Numbered from the stretch's first letter, positions 24,851-33,908 are shown. The stretch is DNA of 64,000 bases from Microbacterium oleivorans (GCF_001691565.1 NZ_MAYO01000003.1:1836766-1900765), one strand, 5' to 3'. Notes: a model not told the origin generated them from the letters alone. Numbers and translations: made by a program.

Positions 24851-25000
24851 GGTCCCGGGGACGCGATTCGTCGTCTCGCCGCCGCGCACCCGACATGTTG
24901 CGTCCCTGGAACACTCACGCCGTCGACGCCCCTGCGCTCCAGGGACGCAAATCGCCGCTCGCACCACGCGCAGGCGACACATCGGGTCCCCGGAAGCCCC
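24851..25000. repeat. structured intergenic repeat, family 2, copy 1
   Basis: A ~150-bp non-coding block with a perfect inverted repeat GCGTCCCTGGA (24900-24910)/TCCAGGGACGC (24938-24948), an outer GGTCCCGGGGAC (24851-24862) facing GGGTCCCCGG near the right end, and a 47-bp tail (24953-24999) that recurs at 26121-26167 with one mismatch. It lies just downstream of the DUF559 gene, which copy 2 flanks on the other side. Confidence 0.75.
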
Positions 25001-25003
25001 GTG

Positions 25004-25930
25004 TCACTGACGCGCGAGCGCGTGCCGCACGCGTGCGACGACACCCCCGGCATCCGTGAACAGGTGCTGCTTCGTGATCCGGACGACGACCCAGCCCGCG
25101 GCGGCGAGCGCCTCGTGACGTTCGATGTCTCGCGACCACTGGCGCGCGTCGACCCGGTGGTGCTCCCCGTCGTACTCCACGGCCACGCGCTCGCGCGGGT
25201 AGGCGAGGTCGACGCACGCGAGGAGTCGTCCGTTCACGACGATGTTCCAGTTGAGCTCAGGCTCGGGAAGGCCGCCCTCGATCAGCGCGAGGCGGCACCA
25301 CGTCTCGGTCCGGGATGCCGACCGTTGCCGCACGAGCGGCAGCGCGTCACGCAGACGGGCGACACCCACCCTCCGCCCCAGCGACGCTGCCGCGAGGTCG
25401 TCGACCGTCGCGAGCGGGGGTGGATCGCCGCGGAACATCGGGACGCGGACGATCGCGTCCCCGACGGCGACGAGATCCCGGACGTCGAGGACCGCGCTCA
25501 GACTCGCCCAAGTGCAAGCCGGTGCGAGGAGCGGTACGCCCCGTCGCGGGTGGACCCGGATCTGGGTCGACGCGTGCACCAATCGATGCCCGCGCACACC
25601 CGCGCCCCGGGGAGTGCGTCGCGGCGCGAGGACGCCGACGTCCAGTCCGGGAGCGCGCAGCGCAGATCGCGGGAGCGGCAGCCCCCACAGCACGGCGGCA
25701 GTCACATGACAGAAGAACTGACCGTCGGGCAGTGCCACGGCGTACGCGTGCGCCTGCTGGGCCTGACGGTCCGCGGCATCCTCGGCAATCGGCGCCGCCC
25801 GCGCGCGCACGCCGTGGAACGGCCGTTCGAGGTCACGCGCGCGGAGCCGGCGCGGCGAGACGCCGGCATCCACCGCCGCCTTCACGGAGAACGCGGATCC
25901 GAGAGCAGGCGGCAGCGGACGGGGCTCCAT
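25004..25930 (-). CDS. DUF559-domain protein with AbiEi-like N-terminus
   Basis: A 308-residue protein. The N-terminal ~90 residues (SAFSVKAAVDAGVSPRRLRARDLERPFHGVRAR) look like the winged-helix of AbiEi-type antitoxins and regulators. The C-terminal ~100 residues are an endonuclease-like DUF559/Vsr fold: LNWNIVVNGRLLACVDLAY, VAVEYDGEHH and a basic Arg/Lys region WVVVRITKQHLF, giving a D-(E)-x-(D/H) arrangement as in restriction-like nucleases. Actinobacteria carry many such genes in variable positions, function unknown. ATG 25930. Both sides carry copies of the same structured repeat in direct orientation, so the gene plus repeats may be a mobile unit. Confidence 0.8.
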   Translation of the reverse strand: MEPRPLPPALGSAFSVKAAVDAGVSPRRLRARDLERPFHGVRARAAPIAEDAADRQAQQAHAYAVALPDGQFFCHVTAAVLWGLPLPRSALRAPGLDVGVLAPRRTPRGAGVRGHRLVHASTQIRVHPRRGVPLLAPACTWASLSAVLDVRDLVAVGDAIVRVPMFRGDPPPLATVDDLAAASLGRRVGVARLRDALPLVRQRSASRTETWCRLALIEGGLPEPELNWNIVVNGRLLACVDLAYPRERVAVEYDGEHHRVDARQWSRDIERHEALAAAGWVVVRITKQHLFTDAGGVVARVRHALARQ

Positions 25931-26027
25931 GCGCCGATGCTCGCGCACCCTACGACGCACACGCAGGGATCCGGGCAGACCGTGGACGTTTCGCCGAGCG
26001 TGTGGGCTGGGGAGGATGCCGCAACGC

Positions 26028-26167
26028 GGCTTCCGGGGACGCAGACGGTCGCGTGCGCACACGCCGGGCGACCACACAGGTCCCTGGAGCGAAGGCGACC
26101 GCCGCTCCGGGGACCCGACCCGCCGCTCACACCACGCGCAGGCGACACATCGGGTCCCCGGAAGCCC
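26028..26167. repeat. structured intergenic repeat, family 2, copy 2
   Basis: Two nested inverted repeats: outer GGCTTCCGGGGAC (26028-26040)/GTCCCCGGAAGCC (26154-26166), perfect; inner GGTCCCTGGAGCG (26079-26091)/CGCTCCGGGGACC (26103-26115), 12 of 13. The 47-bp block 26121-26167 matches 24953-24999 at 46 positions, same orientation. Confidence 0.78.
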
Positions 26168-26182
26168 GCTGACGCGCGTGCG

Positions 26183-26875
26183 TCAGCGGATCGGCACCGT
26201 CTCGCCCGAGCCGAACACGCCGAAGCTCAGCGTCGCGTCGCGATCGACCACCGCGTCGGGATCGAGCTGCACGAGGGTGAGCTGCGGCGCCATGTCCGTC
26301 GTGCAGACGCGATCCGCATCCAGCATCGCGAAGCCGACGACGACGGATGCCGGTGACTCCACCCTCGTGTCCGCGACCATCGGCGGGCACGACGACGATC
26401 CCCACGTGCGGAGCGCGATCGTGCGGTCACCGACCCAGGTCGCCGCCGGGGCGAACTCCTCGACCTGGCCGCCCGCGTACGCGGCGAGATCGACGTCGGC
26501 ACTCGTCTCCCCGAGGGACACTCGCAACTGGAGACCGTCCGCGGGATCGACCCCCTGCGGCGTCGGGACCTCGAGCGCACGAGCGACGAGGTCGTCCGTG
26601 CACGGTCCCGGCTCGGGCCCGCGGAGGGTCACGACGAATGCCGAACCGTCGAGGTGCGTCTCGTTCACCGCCGGCACGCACGACGAGCTGCCCCACGTCA
26701 CGAGCGCGATCGTTCTCCCGCCGTCGAGCCAGCCGGCGCCCACCGGCCACGCGGGCGCCGCGTCGGCGGACGAAGCGCCGGGGTCCGTACCGTCGGCGGC
26801 AGGCGTCGCACAGGCGGTCAGCGCCAGACCGACGAGGGCGCTGCCGGCGAGCGCGGTCAGAAGGCGGGTGCGCAT
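26183..26875 (-). CDS. secreted lipoprotein with a duplicated domain, function unknown
   Basis: A 230-residue lipoprotein. The signal peptide MRTRLLTALAGSALVGLALTAC ends in a lipobox (L-T-A-C). The mature part holds two tandem, related units, each beginning GGRTIALVTWGSSSCVPAV or DRTIALRTWGSSSCPPMV, followed by a beta-strand-rich stretch and a second cysteine (GPCTDD, RVCTTD), so each unit probably has one disulfide. No enzymatic motif. ATG 26875 has GGGAGGAG upstream, so the longer in-frame extension to 26902 is not used. It is followed downstream by repeat copy 2. Confidence 0.8.
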   Translation of the reverse strand: MRTRLLTALAGSALVGLALTACATPAADGTDPGASSADAAPAWPVGAGWLDGGRTIALVTWGSSSCVPAVNETHLDGSAFVVTLRGPEPGPCTDDLVARALEVPTPQGVDPADGLQLRVSLGETSADVDLAAYAGGQVEEFAPAATWVGDRTIALRTWGSSSCPPMVADTRVESPASVVVGFAMLDADRVCTTDMAPQLTLVQLDPDAVVDRDATLSFGVFGSGETVPIR

Positions 26876-26932
26876 CAGGGTCTCCTCCCGGGAAGCGGAC
26901 ACCCTCTGAGTGTCATCGCCCGCAGGATCGTC

Positions 26933-28402
26933 TCACTGGAGCGCCGAGGTGAGCCGGGCCAGGTTGTCGAGGACGACGGAGCGGATGGGGCGCTGCTCCC
27001 ACTCCTCCATCGTCAACTCGCGTGACATTCCGCGGTACTGGTCTTCGACCGTGCGCAGCTGCTCGACGAACTCGGCTCCTCGGACGAGCATCGTCACTTC
27101 GAGGTTGAGGCCGAACGAGCGCATGTCCATGTTGCTCGAGCCGACGACGGCGACCTCGTCATCGATCGACATGGACTTGGAGTGCAGGATGTAGGGCCGC
27201 TTGTACATCCAGATCTTCACACCGGTCGCCAGCAGCTGCTCGTAGTAGCTGCGCTGCGCGTGGTAGACCATCGCCTGATCGCCCTCTTCGGAGACGAACA
27301 GTTCGACCTCGACGCCGCGATGGCAGGCGGTCTGGATCGCGAGCAGGAGTCCCTCGTCGGGGACGAAGTACGGGCTGACCATCACGATCTTCCTCTTCGC
27401 CCCGAAGATGAGGCTGAGGAAGAGTTTGAGGTTGTTCTCGTACTCGAAGCCCGGACCGCTCGGGACGATCTGACAGTCGAGGTCGCCGGTTCCGGCATCC
27501 GTCAAGAAGTCGGACTCGACGGCGAAGACCTCGCCCGTCTCGCCGTACCAGTCCGAGACGAACACGGCGGAGAGGGACGCCACGACCGGGCCGTCGACGC
27601 GGACCATGAGATCCACCCACTGCAGTCCGCGACGCAGATTCGTCTTCAGGTTGTAGCTGCGGTCGGTGACGTTCTGCGAACCGACGAACCCGACAGCGCC
27701 GTCGATCACGAGGAGCTTGCGGTGGTTGCGCAGGTCGGGTCGCTGGTACTTGCCCTTGAGCGGCTGCACCGGGAGCATCAGGCGCCACTGGGCGCCCATG
27801 CGCTCGAGGCGCGAGATCGTCGCGTGGTAGTTCGGCTTCCACCGGTTCGCCCAGTGGTCGAGGAGGACGCGGACGGTCACGCCGCGCGCTGTCGCGCGCT
27901 CGAGCGCCGCGAAGAATCCGTCGGTCGCCCCGTCGGACTGCAGGATGTAGAACTCGACGTGGACGTACCGGGTGGCGCGATCGATCTCGGACGCCATCGT
28001 GTCGAGACTGCCCTGGTAGTCCGAGATGATCTGGGCGCCGTTGTCGCCGGCCATCGGAAGCGCCCCGAGTTTGCGGTTGAGACCCACGAGCTGCTCGAAC
28101 CACTCCGGCGCATCGGGGCGCAGTGTGCCGAAGTCGAGCCCCTCGCTCGCCTCGCGGAACGCGTCGTTGATCGACTCCTGCTCCTTGCGGCGCTTGCGCG
28201 GAAGGCGCGGGTTCCCGATGAGGAGGAAGAGCAGGATGCCGATGATCGGGATGAAGTAGATGGCGAGGAGCCACGCCATCGCCGCCGTCGGGCGACGGTT
28301 CCGCGGGATGATGAACACCGCGATGATGCGCACCGAGATGTCGAACGCGAGGACGAGGACGATCCACCACGTCCACGTCCAGTCGACGCTGATGCTGATC
28401 AC
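26933..28402 (-). CDS. cls: cardiolipin synthase (phospholipase D family)
   Basis: A 489-residue membrane-bound cardiolipin synthase. Two N-terminal helices (WTWWIVLVLAFDISVRIIAVFII and MAWLLAIYFIPIIGILLFLLIG) precede two phospholipase D domains, each with an HKD motif: NHRKLLVIDG (~225) and LHSKSMSIDDEVAVVGSSN (~410). It transfers a phosphatidyl group between phosphatidylglycerol molecules (or from CDP-DAG) at the membrane. Length is normal. The next gene in the same direction upstream is a 66-residue membrane protein, divergent DUF4192 beyond. Confidence 0.93.
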   Translation of the reverse strand: MISISVDWTWTWWIVLVLAFDISVRIIAVFIIPRNRRPTAAMAWLLAIYFIPIIGILLFLLIGNPRLPRKRRKEQESINDAFREASEGLDFGTLRPDAPEWFEQLVGLNRKLGALPMAGDNGAQIISDYQGSLDTMASEIDRATRYVHVEFYILQSDGATDGFFAALERATARGVTVRVLLDHWANRWKPNYHATISRLERMGAQWRLMLPVQPLKGKYQRPDLRNHRKLLVIDGAVGFVGSQNVTDRSYNLKTNLRRGLQWVDLMVRVDGPVVASLSAVFVSDWYGETGEVFAVESDFLTDAGTGDLDCQIVPSGPGFEYENNLKLFLSLIFGAKRKIVMVSPYFVPDEGLLLAIQTACHRGVEVELFVSEEGDQAMVYHAQRSYYEQLLATGVKIWMYKRPYILHSKSMSIDDEVAVVGSSNMDMRSFGLNLEVTMLVRGAEFVEQLRTVEDQYRGMSRELTMEEWEQRPIRSVVLDNLARLTSALQ

Positions 28403-28429
28403 AGTTCCCCCAGAGAGTGTGGGGTCAGC

Positions 28430-28630
28430 CTATCCTTTGGCGGGTCGACCGGCGGTTTCGTCGCGGGGCGGCAGACCGCGCTTGCGGCGCTCCTCCGCCT
28501 CGACCCGCGCGTAGAGCTTGCGTTCGGTGCGGTCCATTCGCAGGATGCTGCGGATGACGAAGGCGAACAGCCCGGCGACGACGATCGTGGGGATCAGCCC
28601 CCAGATGACCGCAGTCCAGATCTCACCCAT
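28430..28630 (-). CDS. small single-helix membrane protein
   Basis: A 66-residue protein with one N-terminal transmembrane helix (IWTAVIWGLIPTIVVAGLFAFVIRSIL) and a basic, charged cytoplasmic tail (RMDRTERKLYARVEAEERRKRGLPPRDE). It precedes cardiolipin synthase by 27 bp on the same strand and is probably co-transcribed with it. Small proteins of this type are common in Microbacteriaceae; no function is known to me. ATG 28630 is the only start that begins directly before the helix. Confidence 0.75.
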   Translation of the reverse strand: MGEIWTAVIWGLIPTIVVAGLFAFVIRSILRMDRTERKLYARVEAEERRKRGLPPRDETAGRPAKG

Positions 28631-28759
28631 ATCTCCATCGTAATCGGCCCGCGACACCGCGCGGCCCGGAGCGTTCTGCACCGGCGCCTGTTCGCGCGAC
28701 CTCTCCCCAGGCGATCGTCTCGGCGCCCGACACGACGTCGGCGCCGCGACCGTGGGGCC

Positions 28760-29854
28760 ATGTCCACCATCGTCACCGCCGCGGATTCCGCGCACTTCCT
28801 CGCCCTCGTCCCCCGCCTCCTCGGGTTCACGCCGACCGAGAGTCTCGTCGTGGTCCCCATGAGCGGTGGCCGAAGTCTCGGCGCTCTCCGGATCGACCTT
28901 CCGCCGTCGGACACCTCTGCCGATGCGGTCGCCTCCACCGTCATCGGCATGCTCTGCCGGGTGTCGGGTGCCGACGGCTTCGCCGGCGTCGTCTTCACCG
29001 AGGCATCCGCTGGTCGAGGCCTGCCGGGAGCGGATCTCGCGCTCGCGCTCGAGCGCTCGGCAGACGCGTGCGGGCTCGAGGTCGTCGACATCCTGACGGT
29101 CGCCGGCACCGGGTGGGGATCGCATTTCGACGAACGGATGCCGCCGGGCGGCCGCCCGCTCGTCGAGCTGGAGCGGCACCTCCCACCGCTGGAGGGCGAC
29201 CAGCACGAGGGGGCGGCGTTGCCGTCAGCCGAGCCTGCTGCCACGGCGAGCGTCGAGGTCGCCCTGCGATCGCTCGAATCGGCTCTCGCCGTGTTGTGCG
29301 GCATCCCGGCCGTCGACGGGACATCCGAGCGGATCGATCCGGCGGCGCTCGAGGCGGGATGCGCACTCGACGACCTCCCAGGGCTGTACGAGGGGTGCCT
29401 CGACTGGGATCCGGCGAGCCTCGACCCGATGCGCACGGCGGTCCTCGCATGGTGCCTCGCCCGGCCGTCGCTCCGGGATGTCGCCCTCGTGCAGTGGGCC
29501 ACAGATCGTCGCGGCGGCGACACGGCGCTCGATGCGCAACGACGGTGGGAGGACGGCGAGGATTACCCCGCCGACCTTGCGTCGGTGATGTGGGGCGAGG
29601 GCGAGCAACCCGACCCGAGTCGGCTCGAGGCGGCGCTGACACTCGTGCGCCGCGTGGCGTCGAGGACGCCCGAGGCGCATCGCGCGGGGAGTCTCGCCAC
29701 TGCCGCGTGGCTCGCCTGGTCGCTCGGCCGGTCCACGCACGCCGATCGCTACGCGGCGGAGGCACTGCAGATCGAACCGGAGCACGGTCTGGCCGAGATC
29801 GTCCGATCCTTCGTCGCGCACGCTCACCTGCCCGATTGGGCCTTCCGGCGCTGA
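28760..29854 (+). CDS. DUF4192-domain protein
   Basis: A 364-residue cytosolic protein with the DUF4192 opening AADSAHFLALVPRLLGFTPTESLVVVPMSG and the later PMRTAVLAWCLARPSLRDVALVQW. The C-terminal region is a TPR-like helical pair (LATAAWLAWSLGRSTHADRYAAEALQIEPEHGLAEIV). The family is widespread in Actinobacteria and its role is unknown. ATG 28760 follows a weak GTGGGG ribosome site. It is divergent from the small membrane protein and convergent with the sugar operon. Confidence 0.88.
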   Translation: MSTIVTAADSAHFLALVPRLLGFTPTESLVVVPMSGGRSLGALRIDLPPSDTSADAVASTVIGMLCRVSGADGFAGVVFTEASAGRGLPGADLALALERSADACGLEVVDILTVAGTGWGSHFDERMPPGGRPLVELERHLPPLEGDQHEGAALPSAEPAATASVEVALRSLESALAVLCGIPAVDGTSERIDPAALEAGCALDDLPGLYEGCLDWDPASLDPMRTAVLAWCLARPSLRDVALVQWATDRRGGDTALDAQRRWEDGEDYPADLASVMWGEGEQPDPSRLEAALTLVRRVASRTPEAHRAGSLATAAWLAWSLGRSTHADRYAAEALQIEPEHGLAEIVRSFVAHAHLPDWAFRR

Positions 29855-29891
29855 CCGGGCCGCGGCATCCACCCCGGCCAGGTCAGCATCA

Positions 29892-31898
29892 TCACCGTTC
29901 GACGATGGCGAAACCGCCGGCGGGGATGATCACGGCACCGGTGCGGTCCTTCTTCACGCGGACCTCACGTCCACGATCGTCGTAGACGGCCAGCTCGCCC
30001 GCGCCCACCGTCACCCTCTGCGGCGAGCGCGCCGCGGAGTGGACGAGCTCGCTGCGCGACCCCGCCTGGCCCTCGAGGACGAGCCGCGAGACGAACGGCC
30101 GGAGGAGGACGCCATCGAGCTGCAGGTCGCCTCGCGCCGAGACGACGCGGAGCTCATCGCTCGAGCGGGACATCTCCTTCTGCAGAGTGTGCGGATGCAT
30201 CGCCCCCGGGGTCGGCGAGATCCCCTGCCGGGGACCGGTCAGGTGCAGGGAACCGAGCCGAGTGCGCTCCGTCGTCCAGGTCGACGACGTCCGTTCGCCG
30301 ACCTCCGACCACACCACCGGCTCGACCCACCGGTCGGACGCCGCGGCGCCGACATCGAAGACCGCGCTCTCGCCGCGGGACAGCGTCAGCTTGTCGCCCG
30401 ACCAGCTGGACTCTCCCGTCCAGGCGTCGGGTGTCGAGATGTCACCCGTCGTCCTCACGGCGTCTTCGGCTTCGATCCACGCGAGTCCCTCGCGGTCCGT
30501 GACCTCGGTCAGGGCGACGGCGTGCCGCTTCACGTCCGGGTTCGCGTCGAGCGCGAGAGCCGTGAGGAGCCCGTGGATCGTGGACTCCGCGCCGCTGTTG
30601 CGATTGACGGTCCCGTCCGGTTGCAGGCCGTCGTATGTGACGCCCGTCGCCGGGTCGTACATCCGCTGCCCCGCGTGGTTGGCACCGAAGAACCACGCCG
30701 CCTGCATCGCGGCCAGGCCTTCGAACCCGTCCGAGCCGGTCGCCTTCGCGACGCCCAGCAGCGACTGGACCCGCGAGTCCGCACCGTAGGCGATCTGAAC
30801 CCGATCGACGGGGCTCGGGTTCCACCCGTTGCCGGGTCCACCCGCGGTGAGGAGGGTCGGCGTGAACGTCGCCGCGTCCGCGATCGCGGGCCGCGCGATC
30901 GACCGATCCTTCAGCACGACGGATGCCGCGGCCAGCGCGGCGGGCATCTGCGAGCCCCAGGCGTGCCAGATCGCCGGGGACTCGGCCCACGGCAGCACGG
31001 CGTCGTAGGGCCACTCGCGCGCCGAACCGTCCGACATCGCGGCGATGCCCGTGGCGAGCTGGCGCAGCGCCTTCGAGGCCGCCCGGTCGGGACTCGCTTC
31101 GACACGCGCTGCCAGACCGAGCACGGCTTCGGCCGAGGCATCCGCCCCGTTCGTGACGAGCCACGTCGGGACGCGTTTGCCGTCCGAGACCGTCCACGCG
31201 CCGTAGGTCGACAGGACCTGGCGGTTCAGCGCACCGAGGGAGAGGTCGAAGCGCTCGTCGAGGAAGGCGGCGAAGGCAGGGTCCTCGTCCTCGAACGCGG
31301 CGTACCCCTCGCCGAGTGCCCACAGCGTGCGGGCGAGCCAGTAGCTCGGCCCGCTGTCGGACGGGTCGGGGAGCTCGACCGGTTCGGGAGAGGGATTGAA
31401 GGTGCCGTCGGGCTGCATCCACAGGACGACGTTGCCGGCATCCGGGCCGTCGGTCGTCTGGAAGTACGCGACCGAACGCAGCAGCTCGTACGCCTTGTCG
31501 CGGCTGTCGTCGTCGCCGGTGAGCTCCCAGTGACGCGTGTAAACGACCGCGGCACGGGTGATGTCGTCGGCGTTGTACGCCCCCTGCCCCCAGTAGCCGG
31601 TCTCCGGATCGAGCGGTCCGCCCCCGACCCGCTCGAAGGTCCCGCCGTCGCGGGCATCGGCGTACGTCCACGGCATGACGAGCGCGGGCTCTTCGGACTG
31701 CCGGTAGGTGCTGTGGCCCTCGACGTCGGCGGGCGGCGTCGCTTCGTCGAGCAGGAAGTCGAGGTGCGCGAGATTCGTGACCGGCGGATCCGTCGGCGCC
31801 GCGGCCGCGGCCGTGACGCCGAGCGGGACGGTGAGGGCGAGCGCGGCCAGTGCGGTGAGGCCGACGGTCCTTGCACGACGGTGTGCAGAGGTGGACAT
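29892..31898 (-). CDS. secreted glycoside-hydrolase-like protein
   Basis: A 668-residue exported protein. The N-terminus (RRARTVGLTALAALALTVPLGVTAAAAAP) is a Sec signal peptide ending near residue 34. The next ~450 residues alternate helices with Trp/Tyr-rich loops (DPETGYWGQGAYNADDITRAAVVYTRHWELTGDD, SYWLARTLWALGEGYAAF, WYDA-like EWPYDAVLPWAESPAIWHAWG), an architecture I associate with six-hairpin (alpha/alpha)6 glycosidases; no CAZy family could be fixed. The C-terminal part is beta-rich. It is the last gene of the LacI/ABC/GH130 operon, so it probably cleaves the extracellular polymer whose products are imported. AAAGGA precedes ATG 31898. Confidence 0.65.
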   Translation of the reverse strand: MSTSAHRRARTVGLTALAALALTVPLGVTAAAAAPTDPPVTNLAHLDFLLDEATPPADVEGHSTYRQSEEPALVMPWTYADARDGGTFERVGGGPLDPETGYWGQGAYNADDITRAAVVYTRHWELTGDDDSRDKAYELLRSVAYFQTTDGPDAGNVVLWMQPDGTFNPSPEPVELPDPSDSGPSYWLARTLWALGEGYAAFEDEDPAFAAFLDERFDLSLGALNRQVLSTYGAWTVSDGKRVPTWLVTNGADASAEAVLGLAARVEASPDRAASKALRQLATGIAAMSDGSAREWPYDAVLPWAESPAIWHAWGSQMPAALAAASVVLKDRSIARPAIADAATFTPTLLTAGGPGNGWNPSPVDRVQIAYGADSRVQSLLGVAKATGSDGFEGLAAMQAAWFFGANHAGQRMYDPATGVTYDGLQPDGTVNRNSGAESTIHGLLTALALDANPDVKRHAVALTEVTDREGLAWIEAEDAVRTTGDISTPDAWTGESSWSGDKLTLSRGESAVFDVGAAASDRWVEPVVWSEVGERTSSTWTTERTRLGSLHLTGPRQGISPTPGAMHPHTLQKEMSRSSDELRVVSARGDLQLDGVLLRPFVSRLVLEGQAGSRSELVHSAARSPQRVTVGAGELAVYDDRGREVRVKKDRTGAVIIPAGGFAIVER

Positions 31899-31922
31899 GG
31901 GGGTTGGTCCTTTCGTGCGGTG

Positions 31923-31991
31923 CCGAATGCAGGTCCAGAACCGGATCAGACGCCGTTCCGGCGCCCGGAGCCGGGTCGGACCTGCACTCGG
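31923..31991 (-). repeat. long intra-operon stem-loop before the secreted glycosidase gene
   Basis: CCGAATGCAGGTCC (31923-31936) and GGACCTGCACTCGG (31978-31991) pair at 13 of 14 positions around a 41-base loop that has further GC-rich pairing. It lies in the 100-bp gap between the GH130 gene and the glycosidase gene, the only sizeable gap between catabolic genes of this operon, and may limit or stabilise distal expression. Confidence 0.5.
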
Positions 31992-31998
31992 CATGCGA

Positions 31999-33066
31999 TC
32001 AGTCGGTGCGCTCGAGAAGGGCGACGCCGATCTTGGAGTCGGCCATGCCGTAGAACACGAACAGGCGACCGTCGACCTCTTCGATCGCGGTCGGGAAGAC
32101 GACGTTCGGCACGATCCCGCTCCGCTCGTCGTCTGTCTCCGGGGCGAGCAGCGGCTCCGGAGTGCGGGCGACGACCTTCGAGGGATCGTCGGCGTCGAGG
32201 ATGATGGCACCCGCGGCGTAGTTCACCTTCTGCTGTTGCGCGAACGCGCTCTCGAGCACGCCGGTCACACCGTGATGCAGGACGAGCCATCCCTCGGGGA
32301 CCCGGCGCGGCGGGGGCCCCCCGCCGATCTTCAGCGCCTCGAACGGGAACTCCGGCCCGGCGACGAAACGGTGCTGCTCCCACAGGGTGAGTGCCGAGAG
32401 GTCTTCGCGGACCGCGGCGAGCGGGATGTAGCTGATCCATATCGACTGCCGCTCGTCCTCGACGCCGGCGGGTACCCGGACGCCCTGTCCCGGCTTCGTC
32501 TCACCGAGGTCCCACATGGGGCGGTGCAGGACGGCGAGCGCCTCCCGCCCGTCCGGCGCGGTGACCGGCTCGGGGAAGAACACGGTGTCCTTGTTGTGGA
32601 ACAGGTTCAGGTCCATGTCGAGGTCGTCCTGGTACCGGAACAGCGCCGGTCCCAACCGGCGCCACTCCCGCAGGTCGCTCGACACGGCGACCGCGGTGCG
32701 CGGGCCGAGGGGCCCGTACGCGACGTAGGTCATGACGTGCAGCCCGAGCATCTCGACCCACGTGACCCGGGGGTCCTCGACGCCGGCGTTGCCGACCCCG
32801 CGTTCCCACCCCCGGTCGGGCTCGAGGACGACGCCCTCGCGTTCGACGCCGATCGGCACGCCGTCCGCGACGACGACGCGGGCCAGTCCCACGCGCGACA
32901 CGTTGCCGTCGGCGACGAGTCGCGGCAGCAGGTACAGCTCTCCATCGGGGCCACGGCCGGAACCGGGGTTCAGCACCCCCTCGACCTCGTTCGGATCGCC
33001 CGCGGCGGGGGTCATCACGACCCCCACGCGGGTGAGTCGGTAGGGCACGTGGGTCTCGGTGGGCAT
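31999..33066 (-). CDS. GH130-family glycoside phosphorylase/hydrolase
   Basis: A 355-residue five-bladed beta-propeller enzyme of family GH130, which phosphorolyses or hydrolyses beta-mannosides. Family landmarks: LNPGSGRGPDGELYLLPR, NAGVEDPRVTWVE (catalytic-site Asp region), HNKDTVFFPEPV and the late GIVPNVVFPTAIEEVDGRLFVFYGMADSKIGVA. No signal peptide, so it acts on imported oligosaccharides in the cytosol. Its place in an ABC-importer operon supports use of a mannose-containing glycan. ATG 33066 lies 2 bp after the permease stop. Phosphorylase versus hydrolase cannot be settled from motifs. Confidence 0.88.
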   Translation of the reverse strand: MPTETHVPYRLTRVGVVMTPAAGDPNEVEGVLNPGSGRGPDGELYLLPRLVADGNVSRVGLARVVVADGVPIGVEREGVVLEPDRGWERGVGNAGVEDPRVTWVEMLGLHVMTYVAYGPLGPRTAVAVSSDLREWRRLGPALFRYQDDLDMDLNLFHNKDTVFFPEPVTAPDGREALAVLHRPMWDLGETKPGQGVRVPAGVEDERQSIWISYIPLAAVREDLSALTLWEQHRFVAGPEFPFEALKIGGGPPPRRVPEGWLVLHHGVTGVLESAFAQQQKVNYAAGAIILDADDPSKVVARTPEPLLAPETDDERSGIVPNVVFPTAIEEVDGRLFVFYGMADSKIGVALLERTD

Positions 33067-33068
33067 GG

Positions 33069-33908
33069 TCAACCTTTCACTCCGGATCCGAGGTCGTTGG
33101 ACGTGAAGTAACGCTGGAACACGAGGAACAGCGCCACGGCGGGCGCGGCCAGCACGACGGCGCCGGCCATCATCGCCCCGAACGGGTTCGCGGTGGATGC
33201 CGCGATGTTCGAGATGAAGTTGGCGAGGGACACCGCGAGCGGCTGCATGCCGGCATCCTTCGTGATGAGGAACGGCCAGAGGAACTCGTTCCACGGACCG
33301 ATGAAGGTCAGCAGCACGACCGTCAGGAGGGCCGGTCTCACCAGGGGCAGCGCCACGCTCCACAGCAGACGGAACTCGTTCGAGCCGTCGATGCGAGCGG
33401 CGTCGAAGAGCTCCTTGGGGAGCTGCAGGAAGTACTGCCGGAAGATCACGACCGCGGTCGAGTTGATGAAGAACGGCAGGATCATCCCGAGGTAGCTGTC
33501 GGCCAGGCCGTAGTCGCGGGCGATCATGACGTAGAGCGGGATCATGAGCAGCTGGAACGGCACGACCTGCACGAGGAGGGCGAGGGCGAAGGTCGCCCCT
33601 CGTCCCCGCCAGCGCAGGATCGCCAGCGCATACCCGGCCAGGACGCCGAAGACGACCGTGCCGAGGATCACCCCGCCGGTGAAGATCCCGGAGTTGGCGA
33701 GCCCCTTCAGCAGGTCGATACGCCCGTTGATGGCGGTGTAGTTGTCGAGCGTCAGGTTCGCCGGGTTCGGGAACGCCCCCGCCGGCGTCGGATCGACGTT
33801 CGTCTGCAGCGACCCGACGATCATGTAGAAGAACGGGAACAGGAATGCGAGCGCGCCGATCGACAGCGCCGTGTACATCGCGATCTTGGAGCCGAGTGCG
33901 CGCTTCAT
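33069..33908 (-). CDS. carbohydrate ABC transporter permease (MalG-like)
   Basis: A 279-residue inner-membrane permease of the CUT1 sugar-importer class with six helices. The conserved ATPase-contact loop is ELFDAARIDGSNEFRLLWSVALPLVRPAL. It pairs with the MalF-like permease, which it overlaps by 4 bp, and with the binding protein two genes upstream. No ATPase subunit is encoded nearby, as is usual for actinobacterial CUT1 systems that share an MsiK-type ATPase encoded elsewhere. Confidence 0.93.
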   Translation of the reverse strand: MKRALGSKIAMYTALSIGALAFLFPFFYMIVGSLQTNVDPTPAGAFPNPANLTLDNYTAINGRIDLLKGLANSGIFTGGVILGTVVFGVLAGYALAILRWRGRGATFALALLVQVVPFQLLMIPLYVMIARDYGLADSYLGMILPFFINSTAVVIFRQYFLQLPKELFDAARIDGSNEFRLLWSVALPLVRPALLTVVLLTFIGPWNEFLWPFLITKDAGMQPLAVSLANFISNIAASTANPFGAMMAGAVVLAAPAVALFLVFQRYFTSNDLGSGVKG

